Shown in pieces: positions 1-9,872 of a stretch of 46,610 bases of DNA; position 1 is the stretch's first letter; every line of letters starts with the position of its first letter. The notes below the pieces were generated by a model. That model was not told the DNA's origin and made no database searches. It was given only the letters and a program-made list of their open reading frames with translations. Made by a program: the position numbers and the translations under genes. The stretch is from Phoronis australis (lineage: Eukaryota > Phoronida > Phoronidae). The DNA is taken from NCBI GenBank assembly GCA_002633005.1, contig NMRA01001099.1, positions 1-46,610 on the forward strand, read 5' to 3'.

Positions 1-20
1 TATTTTTAAAGTACAATTAC

Positions 21-97
21 ACCACTGTTTAAGGTTGCAAAGTGAGTTTTTTGATATCCTTCTGTAGAAAAAGCTTGAATCTCTCTGATAAAATCAT
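21..97 (-). CDS. GRIN2: NMDA receptor GluN2-like subunit, probable exon 6 (partial annotation, gene continues off the left edge)
   Basis: The minus strand encodes a segment with AFSTEGYQKTHFATLNSG, close to the GluN2 pattern F-S-x-x-G-Y-Q-x-H-P followed by a valine-rich strand near the end of the amino-terminal domain. With the acceptor GGAAACAG at 98-100 the exon starts in phase 1 and joins exon 5. That acceptor has a poor pyrimidine tract. A much better acceptor (TCTAATTTCAG, near 129) would put a TGA in frame. The likely donor is GGT|GTAATT at 20-19. An alternative is GTACTT at 14-13, and an in-frame TAA follows at 8-6. The glutamate-binding lobes, pore and C-terminal tail would lie to the left of base 1. 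Confidence 0.52.
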
Positions 98-301
98 CTG
101 TTTCCTTTTAAACGAAACTTAAGTCCTGAAATTAGACCGGGGAAGGAGGCCAAAAACGGCGGTTTAGCTAGTTGTCCCTTCCTGGTTATCTCTTCCTGAT
201 ACTATTAATTACTATTAGCAGCGTGTCGCCCTGTTTAGCAGAGTAAAAACGAAAATCAATTTAAGCCTCATATTCTCATAGAACTTTCTCATAATACTTA
301 C

Positions 302-392
302 AGTGACAGGATTCAATTTTCAATACCAACACCGGCTTAGAAACTGTCAGCGACTGACGACACGCTTCAGGGCCTATTGGGGTTGCCCAACC
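302..392 (-). CDS. GRIN2: NMDA receptor GluN2-like subunit, probable exon 5
   Basis: A 91-base open stretch lies between an acceptor (CACAATTTTAG at 393-394) and a consensus donor (CACT|GTAAGT at 301-296). Only one of its three frames is open, and that frame begins in phase 0, as needed after exon 4. It encodes 30 residues plus one base, including a PEACRQSL segment and ending IESCH. The amino-terminal domain of GluN2 has a weakly conserved, cysteine-containing region here, so homology gives little help. The support is the splice sites, the single open frame, phase agreement on both sides, and a total spacing to exon 6 close to that in GluN2 proteins. It could instead be a chance open stretch. 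Confidence 0.5.
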
Positions 393-1018
393 CTAAAATT
401 GTGGATTCGAAATTGGCGCGTGTACGCAATACGTTCGTGACTTGACCGAGTTGTCCGGTGAACACGGTCCTATTTTTAAATACCGACGCGTTTCATATTT
501 AACATTGACAACCTAACACGAGTGAGGTGTTACTTTAACTACACGGGATAATTTTGTTTAACATGAATCTGGACAACTAATACCCTTTGATCATCAATAC
601 AGAAAAATGGATTTTACGGTAATTTTGATATGTTCAGTACAGATCAAAGGAATCGCTTCCTATGTTTTCGTCATTTTAGGACATAATAAGTCTTGTCTGT
701 CGAAAGGTATCACTACTTGTCTTCGGTATTATTTCGTTTATAGGAATGACGAAACGGGATCATTTTTGATACACAAAGAGAATTTGCGATATATCGAATC
801 TTGTTGACGTCATGTTGCAAGTACATCACGTGGAAACAAGCTCCGTCTTAACTACTTGAATTGGGTGAATTATAACGCCCGTCATACAAGCTTTGTTTGT
901 TTTAAATTTTGTTTTATGAAATTTTCTATTAGAATGAAGTAGAAATAGTGTCTCTATTAATACACAAGACAACATGTGGTTCGTGTCCGCTAGGTCTTTT
1001 ACTTGTTCTCTGACTGAC

Positions 1019-1238
1019 CTTTTCACGACCCCTGACGGTCATTTGATGAAGTGTGACATCATATGAACGTAAAACGTTAATTCCTGAAGGTTTACCTAAA
1101 CAGCCATCAGGAAATACACAATTCCGACACGTGTCTTCCTCGGTCTCGGCAATCACGTGCTTTGTTATAATCCATTGATAATCGGCAGTCGTTAAGGACA
1201 GCTCGTCGGCAACTTCAAAGATAACGTCACCTTCCTCA
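1019..1238 (-). CDS. GRIN2: NMDA receptor GluN2-like subunit, exon 4 (lobe 2 of amino-terminal domain)
   Basis: The exon starts after a TTACCTTAG acceptor and completes the leucine codon begun in exon 3. It encodes EEGDVIFEVADELSLTTADY followed by QWII and then FPDGCL. This parallels the GluN2 segment with an F-x-x-A helix, L-T, an aromatic-x-W-I-V strand, and a later F-P-x-G. A basic stretch ending VRGREK fits the R-V-R-D-G helix. There appear to be six extra residues after FPDGCL compared with vertebrate GluN2. The 3' edge is uncertain. I chose the AAAAG|GTCAGT donor at 1018-1017, which gives 220 bases ending in phase 0 and agrees with exon 5. A competing donor TTTAG|GTAAAC would end the exon at 1096 in phase 1. 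Confidence 0.83.
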
Positions 1239-2181
1239 CTAAGGTAATAAATCATATTATGTAATGCTAAGTAATTAATTATTGATTATCATTAGGTAAA
1301 AATATATTTCAGTTGATAAAAAGTAAACGGATAACACTGTCACTGAATATGTTCAATTTCTCGTCAAATAATGACGATTTGACAATTACTCAACGCAAAT
1401 TGTAAGACACTATAGGAAAGATGTTCACCAATCATACCACTGGAAAGTAAAAAGAGTACGGCAAATGAAACGAAAGGGAATTTTGTTGTATAAAATCTAT
1501 CTGGGGTTATCAAAAACTTGTTTTAGCACATTAACATGTGTGAGGTGCCGCAGTATCATTTGAATATTTGAAAAAAAAAAACACTGCGCTGTTACTCTCG
1601 TCTAAAGTCTGAAAACTGCTTCTACGTTGGCAAGCGTGATTTACACTCGAGGTGTATTGATCGACAGCCGCGGGAAAGACCGCCAATCTCGATTACAGAC
1701 ACATATTACGGTAAGAAATCTCCAATTTGGAATAGTGAAAATTCATTATTTTGCTCAAGGTCGGAGCTTGGCCACAAATTGTTTGTCCCAAATTCAACAA
1801 TAACAATACAGACGTCAAAATTACCCACTTTTTAGATTAAAATCACATTATCCGAAATTTGAGAAATATGGTGAACGACAAAATCGCACTTTTTCCAAAT
1901 TCCAGAATCAAGGAAATTCAATTTTTTGCGGGAGTTTACGTGTTCCAAATTCCAGAGGAGAATTTTTACCGTACGTGCTGTGTTGTGCTCTCAGGGAGCG
2001 GAATTCATTGTGCTAAACCAGCAGACAGTACCGCTTCTGAATCACAAAGACGGGATTTAGAATCCTTTCAAAAGACACCTGAGATCATTTGCGGTGTTTA
2101 GATAGTAAATGGGACACGACGCAATATTTTGTTTACATTGGCGCATACTGCTCTTCTAATGTAATCATATTTAAAACTTAC

Positions 2182-2292
2182 AGATTAGAATGCATAAGTA
2201 TAATCCTGGCTTCTTGTGGAATTTCAGACAATTTCTCGTAAACCAATTTTCTGTCAGTCTGCAGAATTTTCACGATGGAAAGAATGTGAAAC
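2182..2292 (-). CDS. GRIN2: NMDA receptor GluN2-like subunit, exon 3
   Basis: This 111-base exon has a TGTTTTAG acceptor at 2293-2294 and a consensus AATCT|GTAAGT donor at 2181-2176. The single open frame reads 36 whole codons flanked by one base at the start and two at the end. This matches the phases of exons 2 and 4 exactly. The product includes LVYEKLSEIPQEARIILMHS, which corresponds to the GluN2 segment where leucine-rich helix residues precede the I-L-L-Y-C-S strand of lobe 2. The intron before it is 533 bases and the one after is 943 bases. Recognition rests on similarity of pattern plus perfect phase continuity. Confidence 0.87.
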
Positions 2293-2825
2293 CTAAAACA
2301 GAGTGACAACGGTCAAAATTATTAATTTTTATCGCACGACCACTAACAGTTCGGTCCTCTGATTAGTGAACACAATACCAATAACTTCCGTTTATGAGGT
2401 GATGTTGATCGGAAGGCTTGGGATATTAATTTTAATTCAGATCGACCGGACGTCAGATGTCCGACCTATTCGTAAACGAACCATCCAGACTGCAGAAACC
2501 ATAAGCTCCTGGCCGTGTAAACAAAACGATCACACGATGCCAGTACACCAAAGCAAAGATATTGACCAAAGTGAACATCCCAATCTAATAAGAGCCGAAA
2601 ATTTCAGAGGAAAGAAGGACCAGTATATTAAAAACAAACGTAGATCGAACCCTCGTGCACATTACGCCAACGTGGACGGATCCCAATGGTAATATCACAT
2701 GATATTGATGACACTCGTATTTGCAGAAAGTCTAGACTTTACATTGTTGCAACAACTCATTCAAGCAGTGAAATGTGCCTTGTACTAGTCGCCAAACCCG
2801 TTTTCTTTCTCGCACAAGCACTCAC

Positions 2826-3004
2826 CCTGATTTTTCGTTTAGTTCCTCCTTGCGCCTTAGACAGGACACAAACTCTTTGTGACCATCCGTTGCAGTTGTA
2901 ACCACAACAAATTTCTTCCAGGAGTAGCGTATTAGCAGGTCAAACATGGTTTCGCATTGGTTATCGATGGACGGCACCAGTTGAAGATAATTTCTGTTTT
3001 GTAC
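2826..3004 (-). CDS. GRIN2: NMDA receptor GluN2-like subunit, exon 2 (amino-terminal domain, lobe 1 to hinge)
   Basis: This 179-base exon encodes residues 121-180 in phase with exon 1. The acceptor is CATTTAAG at 3005-3006 and the donor is a strong GG|GTGAGT at 2825-2820. It contains LQLVPSIDNQCETMFDLLI followed by YSWKKFVVVTT and a GHKEFVSCLR segment. This is the GluN2 order of the paired-Gln helix, the aromatic-Trp strand with the VTT turn, and the G-H-x-x-F helix. It is the most diagnostic exon of the gene, and I found it by reading the minus strand because it is too short for a standalone open frame call. It starts in phase 0 and ends in phase 2, splitting a glycine codon with exon 3. Intron 1, between exons 1 and 2, is 1,542 bases and carries two repeats. 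Confidence 0.92.
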
Positions 3005-3387
3005 CTTAAATGAGATTTACATCGAACGTACAATGACGGCGCAAAATAAATGGTAAGCGTAAAAATTTTGAACACACCCCATACCACAACCACATTTGTT
3101 TTTCAAAATAATTCAACTCCCAATACAGCAGATTGCCGCCTCCATGTCTAGATGATATTTCAATCAAAATGCACTTGACAAAAAGATAACGCATTTTTAA
3201 ATTGGTGGATTTCTTTCTCTCAAAATACAGTAAACAATGAAAAGCGCAATAGAAACATCAGAGCAACTAAATTGTTCAAAAAGATAATGCTCAGCCCGAC
3301 AGACGAACGATGAACTAATTGAGGCAGCACGACTCACTGTAACGTGCAGGAACGTAAGAAAACGACAGAATCTTACGAGGAGGCAAT

Positions 3388-3610
3388 GTGGCCTAGTGTG
3401 ATAGGTGCCCACCTTCTTTACTCGAGGTTCGTGGGTTCGAGTCCCATTGGGCCACACTGCTAGACCCTTGAGTCAGGTTTCTAGGTCCTCAGCTCGGTTT
3501 TAACTATACATGAATGAAGACAAAAATAGTTTCAGGTAATCAGTGCAATGGGCCACATACACGGCCTGCACACGTCTGGTACAAGGTATGCCAGACCGCC
3601 GGGAATTATT
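3388..3610 (+). repeat. tRNA-derived SINE, copy 1 (in intron 1, antisense to the receptor gene)
   Basis: Bases 3388-3455 fold like a tRNA. GTGGCCT pairs with GGGCCAC to close the acceptor stem, and a box B (GGTTCGAGTCC type) sits in a T-arm with a GTGGG/CCCAT stem. The anticodon arm is poorly kept, so this is a SINE head rather than a working tRNA gene. The tail (CTCAGCTCGGTTTTA, then a GTCTGGTACAA motif) recurs at 21041-21182, which shows that it is a mobile family. It is transcribed by RNA polymerase III in principle and needs a partner LINE to move. It lies in the 1,542-base first intron of the GluN2-like gene on the opposite strand. Confidence 0.8.
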
Positions 3611-4139
3611 TTTTTAACAGAATCCTGCTGCCCGAAACGCTGAATGGAAGATGAAACAGAGAACACCGTGTCGATCGGTGTTTCACTCACCAAAGCGTTA
3701 GAAAAGAATGCTTTGGAAGTAAAGCAATGTCAGTGAAAACTCCCAAAACTAATAAAAACATTAAAACACTCGTAAAATTTCTCAAGCATGCTGGTAGACT
3801 TGCTGAGTATGTGTAGTGCCATTGAAGCACACTGTTTCTTGCAATAGGCCCGTAGAAGACCTAGGTAACGTGTCGGCCTTTCTGTTTTGCGCACTTTGTT
3901 TCGCAAAATTCAGACACCACTGTCCCAGTATTACTATTCTATAACACATGGCATAACCAATATCTTACATGATTTACTTTTCCTACTCTTTTGGTTTCAT
4001 AACTCGTCCAGGCATGGTACTTTCTATTCTAATGTTGTGCCCACTCAATACAAGTGTCTATTATTCCATACTCCAGCACCTAATGGTTTGCATAAATAAC
4101 TGTCTAATCTTAGTTTGCACTTGATGACCGTAGCATTAA

Positions 4140-4400
4140 AGCTAAAAATTCGAGTCTAAAATCGAAATTAAGAATATTTATTCGAAATCCCGAGTTTTCA
4201 CTCGAGTTTTCAGCGCGAATTGTATGTGAGTCATAAAGCGCCACCTTGTACATGTACTAGAAACTCATACGCTTAACCATAATATACTCGAACACAGAAT
4301 AATATACATTTATTTTGAGTTTGCACACAATTAGAATAGAAAATGCAAATAATATTTTGAGTTCGATTTCGAGTACAAAGATTAGATTGCGGGCCCTGGT
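4140..4400. repeat. Dispersed AT-rich repeat with TTCGA/CGAAA motifs, copy 1
   Basis: AT-rich stretch with many TCGAAA/TTCGAG words, ending in GAGTACAAAGATTAGA followed by a GC-rich CGGGCCCTGG block. The same order (TTCGAAT words, a TTTTGCACA/TTTGCACA stretch, then GAATACAAGGATTAGA and CCCCGACCCTAGG) appears at 38185-38470. I take it as a diverged dispersed element, class unknown. It sits in intron 1 of the receptor gene. Confidence 0.5.
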
Positions 4401-4546
4401 TCCGTGGTAATTGTGCAGTCTTTGGCTATGGTTTATGTGTGTGTAGGTTTCTGGCCTGGGGGTAGGCAGTTGGAAGTGTTTCGAATTTTTCTGTTTTAGT
4501 ACATTTGAAATATTTTGATATTCAAAAGTTAGAAGCAAGTACTTAC

Positions 4547-4906
4547 CGATAAACTTTTCGTCACCGCAGGATTCCAGCCCAGCAGCGGAATAGACAGACT
4601 CTCCGTGAGCGACATTAAAAATCTATATAAAAGCACCCTGGTTCGGTCGTAGATATCCGTGTTTGTATTAATGAACACTATGGCAGTGACATCATTTCTT
4701 ATGAATTTATCGCATACTTCCTCGATCAGACCTAGTGGTGTTAGGTTATTGATGGTGAATGAATGGACTTTAATTGTATCATCTGAGCTTCGTAGCGTTC
4801 GCGTTACATCCCTGCAGTCGATTTTTGAACATATCAGGCCAAAGGATCCACCGCTGACTCGCTCCAGCAACCAACAACTCAAGATCACCGTCACCAGTCT
4901 CGTCAT
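4547..4906 (-). CDS. GRIN2: NMDA receptor GluN2-like subunit, coding exon 1 (signal peptide and start of amino-terminal domain)
   Basis: First coding exon of an ionotropic glutamate receptor of the NMDA type, a neuronal plasma-membrane cation channel subunit that binds glutamate. The exon encodes 120 residues. Residues 1-20 form a hydrophobic signal peptide. The rest begins the extracellular bilobed amino-terminal domain: LIEEVCDKFIRNDVTAIVF near residues 60-78 and a segment ending IPLLGWNP near 105-112 match the GluN2 pattern of a valine-rich strand followed by a proline-leucine-glycine turn. The start is the first Met of the frame, directly before the hydrophobic stretch. The exon ends in phase 0 at a consensus donor (TCG|GTAAGT at 4546-4541). 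A TTTTCCAG acceptor 22 bases upstream suggests the 5' UTR is itself spliced, giving an exon reaching 4928. Family assignment is from memory of the family, not a search. Confidence 0.85.
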
Positions 4907-5222
4907 TTTTGCATTTAGTCACAACGTCCTGGAAAAGTCAATGATATCAGTTCACATGTAAACCTCCCCACTGGGCCACAACAATGGGCGCGTAAGACAA
5001 CCGGAAAAAAAACACTGCTCCAGACGCATTCCAGCTGGTCCGGTCGCTTCTAGGTAAAAGAATGCCAATAGGAAGCTTTCGCAAACATACGAATATGTGT
5101 TAACTATTCACCAGTACATGTCCATGTAGTACTCGGGTTATTACTACTAGTCTTTTGCAAATAAGATATATAGTGTATGCATGCTGTAACGAAGGAGGAC
5201 AGGGTCTTATTGTATCATTTGT
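4907..5222. other. Upstream region of the GluN2-like gene
   Basis: On the minus strand this holds the 5' leader of the receptor gene. A TTTTCCAG acceptor before 4928 suggests that the true first exon and promoter lie further right, beyond the bases I can tie to the gene. I see no clear TATA box or initiator here, which is common for neuronal receptor genes. Confidence 0.4.
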
Positions 5223-5278
5223 GACCACCGGTGGTCAGACTCGGCGGTGTCAACCCGGCGGGGTCAACTCGGCGGCAA
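5223..5278. repeat. Perfect 14-bp palindrome and short GC-rich tandem repeat
   Basis: GACCACCGGTGGTC at 5223-5236 is a perfect palindrome. It runs into three near-copies of a roughly 14-base unit, GTCAACYCGGCGG. This GC-rich cluster stands out from the AT-rich surroundings. No gene is attached to it that I can recognise. Confidence 0.6.
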
Positions 5279-5389
5279 GACTTCGATACAGACGAAGTGA
5301 CACCACTTTCAGATTTAGGATGCCCCGAGAGTGGCGACTAAATTTTCAAAGGACAAAGTTCACGAAAGCCAAAAACGGTATATGTTTCT

Positions 5390-5566
5390 TACTTATTTTC
5401 AAATGTGTGAACTATATTGACCCGTTGAGATGAGGTATTTAAAATCAAAGCTTCGCATCTTTTCTCAGATTCATTGGACATGCACTATTGAACGCATTCA
5501 CTGCAAACCAGTATTTAACTTGCATTATTAATCTTTAAAATGTGAGAGAAGTAAATTTCGATATCA
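5390..5566 (+). repeat. Dispersed repeat R1, copy 1 (3' part)
   Basis: About 180 bases closely match 9691-9872 in the same orientation. Shared blocks include TTTTCAAATGTGTGAACT, CCCGTTGAGATGAGGT, CTTTTCTCAGATTCATTGGA and GAGAGAAGTAAATTTCG. The similarity stops abruptly at ATATCA. Neither copy encodes a recognisable protein, so this is a non-coding dispersed element of unknown class. Confidence 0.85.
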
Positions 5567-5569
5567 TAT

Positions 5570-6520
5570 TTTCACTCGCGGATAGATTTTCTCTAATTGC
5601 ATCTAAACTTGTTGAAATATTCACTTTTTACAAGATTTGATTATAATTTGCAGACAGTTATTTGTGAAATTCTAGTCGATTTTTGCTGACGCGTAGACGT
5701 TAAATCAGAGACAAAGAACTCTCGATATTCGAGTTCTCCGTGTGTTGAGCTGCGGGAATTGTTAAAACAAATTTTCAGCAACTAAATGAATCTTGCGGCA
5801 ATTTCGCGACGTACGTGCCCAGATCCCGATTGTGGACGCGGTCTGGGGAGCATGAGAGCTGAGCCATCTTGTAGGGGGATGGGGGCTATCCCTTCCGAGA
5901 AATTTTGAATTATTATTAAGACGTGTAACCGTAAATTCTGGTGCATTCTAGTGGTAGGCCCTATACTGTTAGGTCTTGAGTTCTTTATACAGCTATGGAC
6001 TGATCGCAAGCGTGATATGCCCAAGGGACCGGTCGACGACCAGTGCCAAAGTTTCTTAACTCAGATTTTTTGTCTCTCATTAGATTAGCCTAGTCTTACT
6101 TGCTTTTATGGTCTAGTGTTGTCTGCTCGCTTTGCAGACAGGGTTTATGGATTTTATGGCGACTGATCGGTCAGATCGCGACACCTGACGCTCGGTTATC
6201 ATGAACGAAAAGTGGCATTGCACTACCTATTACAGTGCATTGGAAGTTATCAGGAGAAAGCGAAGGTAGTGAAATCGTCGTTTAGGATTGCCAATACATT
6301 GTGAGGCCCATACATCAGCTCTGTCTCGAAACAGATTCAGGTTTGTCGTTAACATTTGATCCACAAAAATCTCACCTCAGACAGGTTGATTTACGTAGCG
6401 AGTCCAGCATAAAACCTTCGCATTTCATAATTAATACTTTCCTAATAACGACAACTACCGTTACCGACTAAAATATAATAGGGTAGATGCACATATGCAT
6501 ATATACGATAAAGCTATTTT
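5570..6520. other. Intergenic, no gene seen
   Basis: AT-rich single-copy-looking DNA between repeat R1 and the TATG microsatellite. The minus-strand open frame at 5782-6024 has no family resemblance or splice context. Confidence 0.5.
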
Positions 6521-6524
6521 AATA

Positions 6525-6730
6525 TAAATGTATGTATGCTTACGTATGTTTACGTATGTGTGTATGTATGTACATGTATGTATGTATGTATGTATGTATG
6601 TATTTATGTATGTATGTATGTATGTTTACGTATGTGTGTATGTATGTACATGTATGTATGTATGTATGTATGTATGTATTTATGTATGTATGTATGTATG
6701 TATGTATGTATGTATGTATGCATGTATGGT
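6525..6730 (+). repeat. (TATG)n microsatellite with a 76-bp in-register duplication
   Basis: A run of TATG repeats with variant words (TTTACG, GTGTG, TACATG, TATTTATG). The variants recur exactly 76 bases apart (TTTACG at 6549 and 6625, TACATG at 6571 and 6647, TATTTATG at 6601 and 6677), so a 76-base block was duplicated in tandem. All three forward frames are open only because TATG repeats lack stop codons. The tyrosine/methionine/cysteine-rich open frames are artefacts. Confidence 0.95.
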
Positions 6731-6734
6731 GTAC

Positions 6735-9449
6735 AACAGTCAGAGTGTAAACAGGTTTTAGAGTTTTGAACAGACGATGGTGTAGACTGCTGCCTATGAC
6801 TGTCTAAGCATAATTACGACGATAACTTGAAAACCAGATAGACGTTTCAGATCAATTTAGTTTGCACAATGTCAAATGATGGATTTTTGCCGCTGTTAAG
6901 AGGCCAGGCTGAAAAACAGAAACGACAATCCCTGAAACAAACGGTAACGGTTTGGGCTGCTTCGGCGGAAGCTTTCACCTCCTCTCAGCTTGTTCACAAA
7001 ATTGTTTAAAATCTTCACTTTTGTTCAGTGTGGCTCATTTACGAGAGTACATTTCTCCAACCGGAAATTGCGCTTTCTTCGATACGATCGTGTGCCCAAG
7101 TGCTTGCGCTTCGTCGTATTCTGCGCTTTTATTCAATTCTTCGAAGTGTTGAGTGATCTAATATCGATTAGAAAACAGGCCTGAGAGTAAAAAGCTCACA
7201 GAGTTAGTGAACGCGTGTTGGCATGAAAGTCACTTTAATTTTACTTGAAAAAATTGTCCTTCTTCATTTTTAAAGCCTTGTTCTTACATAATTGACAACA
7301 GTGTAAAATGTCTTTCTTCAGTCATTCAAGAGTGGCATCGTACCTGGGTAACATAAAGGTTATACGGTTGTCAAAAAAGCGTCTTACAGTGGCAGACTCT
7401 GCCATAGTCTCTAGATTAAGTGGAGACTGTTAAACTCCGATTGGCTATTGCCACGCCTCCCTTGTCAGTCAGCACTGTTGGCGCACCTTCTCATTGTCCA
7501 GAAGATATGCTTGAGCTTTATTGTCTTGTACCGCAGAAATGCCAATAAAACGAAAATAATATTCGAAAAAAAATCGTAATGACGACTGTATTCTCGTGAT
7601 AATGACTTTTACGATTTTTATTTCTCTTAATTACGACTTTTCACCGTAATTACGACTTTTTCTTGAATTAACGACCTTTCTCGCAATTACGACTTCTCGC
7701 ATGAAGCGTAAATGACAGCACTCTCAGCAGAATCAAAAGTTGCATCAACAACATGGACCAGCTTTTCGAGTTTTACTTCCGGTTTTGTCTAAGCTACATC
7801 AGCTCGCAACCATGAAACTGTAATAACTAAAGGAAATCTGTATCGTGATCTTCGTCGTGTCGGACTATTTCGGCATGTATAGACATCCGATCTAGGTGAG
7901 CTGACACTCTTTACCAAAGGGATGTTTCAAGATGACCGTAATTTACATAAGTACGGATGGGTGGGTCTATTGAGGAACTCACTGTCACTAACAGGATGTT
8001 TGGCTCATTTCTAAGGTTTTCAATCCCATTGGATTTGACTTGCGTTCTGGGAGAGGGGTGCATCTCTCGAGGCTCTTTTATCGATGGCTAGTAGTAGTAT
8101 TTGGCTTGAAGCGTGTTCAAGCAGTAATGACCAACGTGTCGTTGCCGGATACTACATGTACGTGAAAGTGACCCAGGCAAGACGGGGATGACTAGTTAAA
8201 ATGCAGAGCGACGTGGCACGTGAAAATGGAGGTAAAGGTGTGTTACTTGGTACAAGCATCATATGGCAACGACACGTGGGTCACCACTGGTTGAATAAGC
8301 TTCAAGTCAAATAAAGTATCGCAAAAATCCGCCGATAATATTTAACCGTTTATACAGTGAGCACACGGTTTCGATTTGTCGTATGAATCGAAGTGTCACA
8401 CGAAGTTAGGGCCTCACCAACTTGCACATCAGATTCCATTNCCCCCGAACTCAAAATCCAAGACCCGCCCTTGCACGCACATCGAAATAGTCCAGCACGA
8501 CGAAATACACAATGCATTGTTCATTTAGGTCTACTTATGACAGTTCTACGGTTGCGATTTAACCTTGCGAGGATCTCATTGTAATTTAGACCATGTTGTT
8601 GACGTATTTTTCCCCTGGCGGGTGTTTCAGTGATGAAAAATGAGAATTTAGATCCAGTCACATCATAGTTTCCAAAGTTTTGCGTGTTGGATTTTTCAGG
8701 CTCAGGTAACCATGGTGACAATTTAACACTTGTTTGTTACGGAGGGTTAGTTTCAGTTGCCTACGCAGTATAGCAGTCAGGAGCATTTCAGGCAATTTAT
8801 CCGGTTTAACAAATTTCAATTTAAAAAAAGAACGCGATTACTTTGCTTTGCAAGAGCAAATACGTCTGTTAAGAATGCCGTTGTCTTGACAACAGAAGAT
8901 GCTTTTCCGCGTTATTTCAACACTTATTATTAGGGTGATAAAACAAGTCGTAAGAACTTTTAACTTTGGTTTTTGTAGTAAACTTTTCGTCTAATAATTG
9001 AAATTTAAAGTCAATTTCGCAAGTTCACGTTATTGCAATTCCTGTGAGGAGCACAGTGTTTTTGAGATTGAAAATTTTGTTCTTGTTTGTGCAGATGCTC
9101 TTTCTACTACCATACATTTTTAGTGGTCAAACAGACCGGTGTCAAGTTACGAAGGGCGCTATAGGTAACTGGGGTATTGCCAGGTAATTTAGATCAGTTT
9201 CACGATATGGCGATGAAGAAAAGACACTTACCGACCTACTTATGTTTCGCTATTGCTGAAAGTTGTCGTACCCTCATTATGAGTCCGGCTATTGCGGGAA
9301 GTGCGGCGTATTCACAACTTCAACTTACCTTTACTTTAAAAAACACTCGTCATAACCAAAGAAATAACTAAAGTTTTGGAGATTAGGCAGTAAAATTTGT
9401 ACAAAAAGAGACAAAATGTGAAAACAAACACAATAATTACGATTACGCT
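6735..9449. other. Intergenic, includes one ambiguous base
   Basis: Apart from the palindromic minisatellite at 7570-7700, nothing recognisable. Base 8441 is an N, marking a sequencing or assembly uncertainty. The overlapping open frames near 6952-7184 look like chance. Confidence 0.5.
7570..7700. repeat. Palindrome-core minisatellite, CGTAATTACGA type, locus 1
   Basis: About six imperfect units of 19-21 bases. Each contains a self-complementary core near CGTAATTACG followed by a pyrimidine run (ACTTTTTCTT). A second cluster of the same repeat lies at 27255-27320. The best-preserved units are in the middle. Confidence 0.8.
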
Positions 9450-9872
9450 AAGCCAGCAGTATCACTACGTTGTCAAGGACAACATGGTCGGCATTTAGGA
9501 ATCGTTCCTGACTTGATGCAAATATATTATAGTAACTATAGTATCTTTGCCTGGTCTACAAGAAATTCAAGTCACGGAAATAAGCGGGAATAGTCGACGA
9601 TTTTCTGATTCCGGTCGAGATACAAAATTGCGTTAAAAAGGCTTGCGGTTTGATAAAAGAAAAGAGGAAAACATTTTACCATGTTGCATGTTACCTAATT
9701 ATTTTCAAGTGTGTGAACTGGATGAACCCGTTGAGATGAGGTCTTTAAAATCAAATCTTCGCACCTTTTCTCAGATTCATTGGACATGCACTATTGTACG
9801 CGTTCAGTGCAAACCAGTATTTAAAGTGCATTATTAATCTTTTAAATGTGAGAGAAGTAAATTTCGATATCA
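9450..9872 (+). repeat. Dispersed repeat R1, longest copy
   Basis: Its right part (9691-9872) matches the copy at 5390-5566. Its left part (about 9460-9610) matches 21810-21940, with shared blocks AGGAATCGTTC, GGAATAGT and TTTTCTGATT or equivalents. The two partial copies therefore cover different ends of one element at least 420 bases long. An open frame here (9643-9837) is a by-product of the repeat. Confidence 0.7.

Noticed and set aside
6528-6769. Three overlapping open frames rich in Met-Tyr-Val-Cys
   Set aside because: They come from the TATG microsatellite, which has no stop codon in any forward frame.
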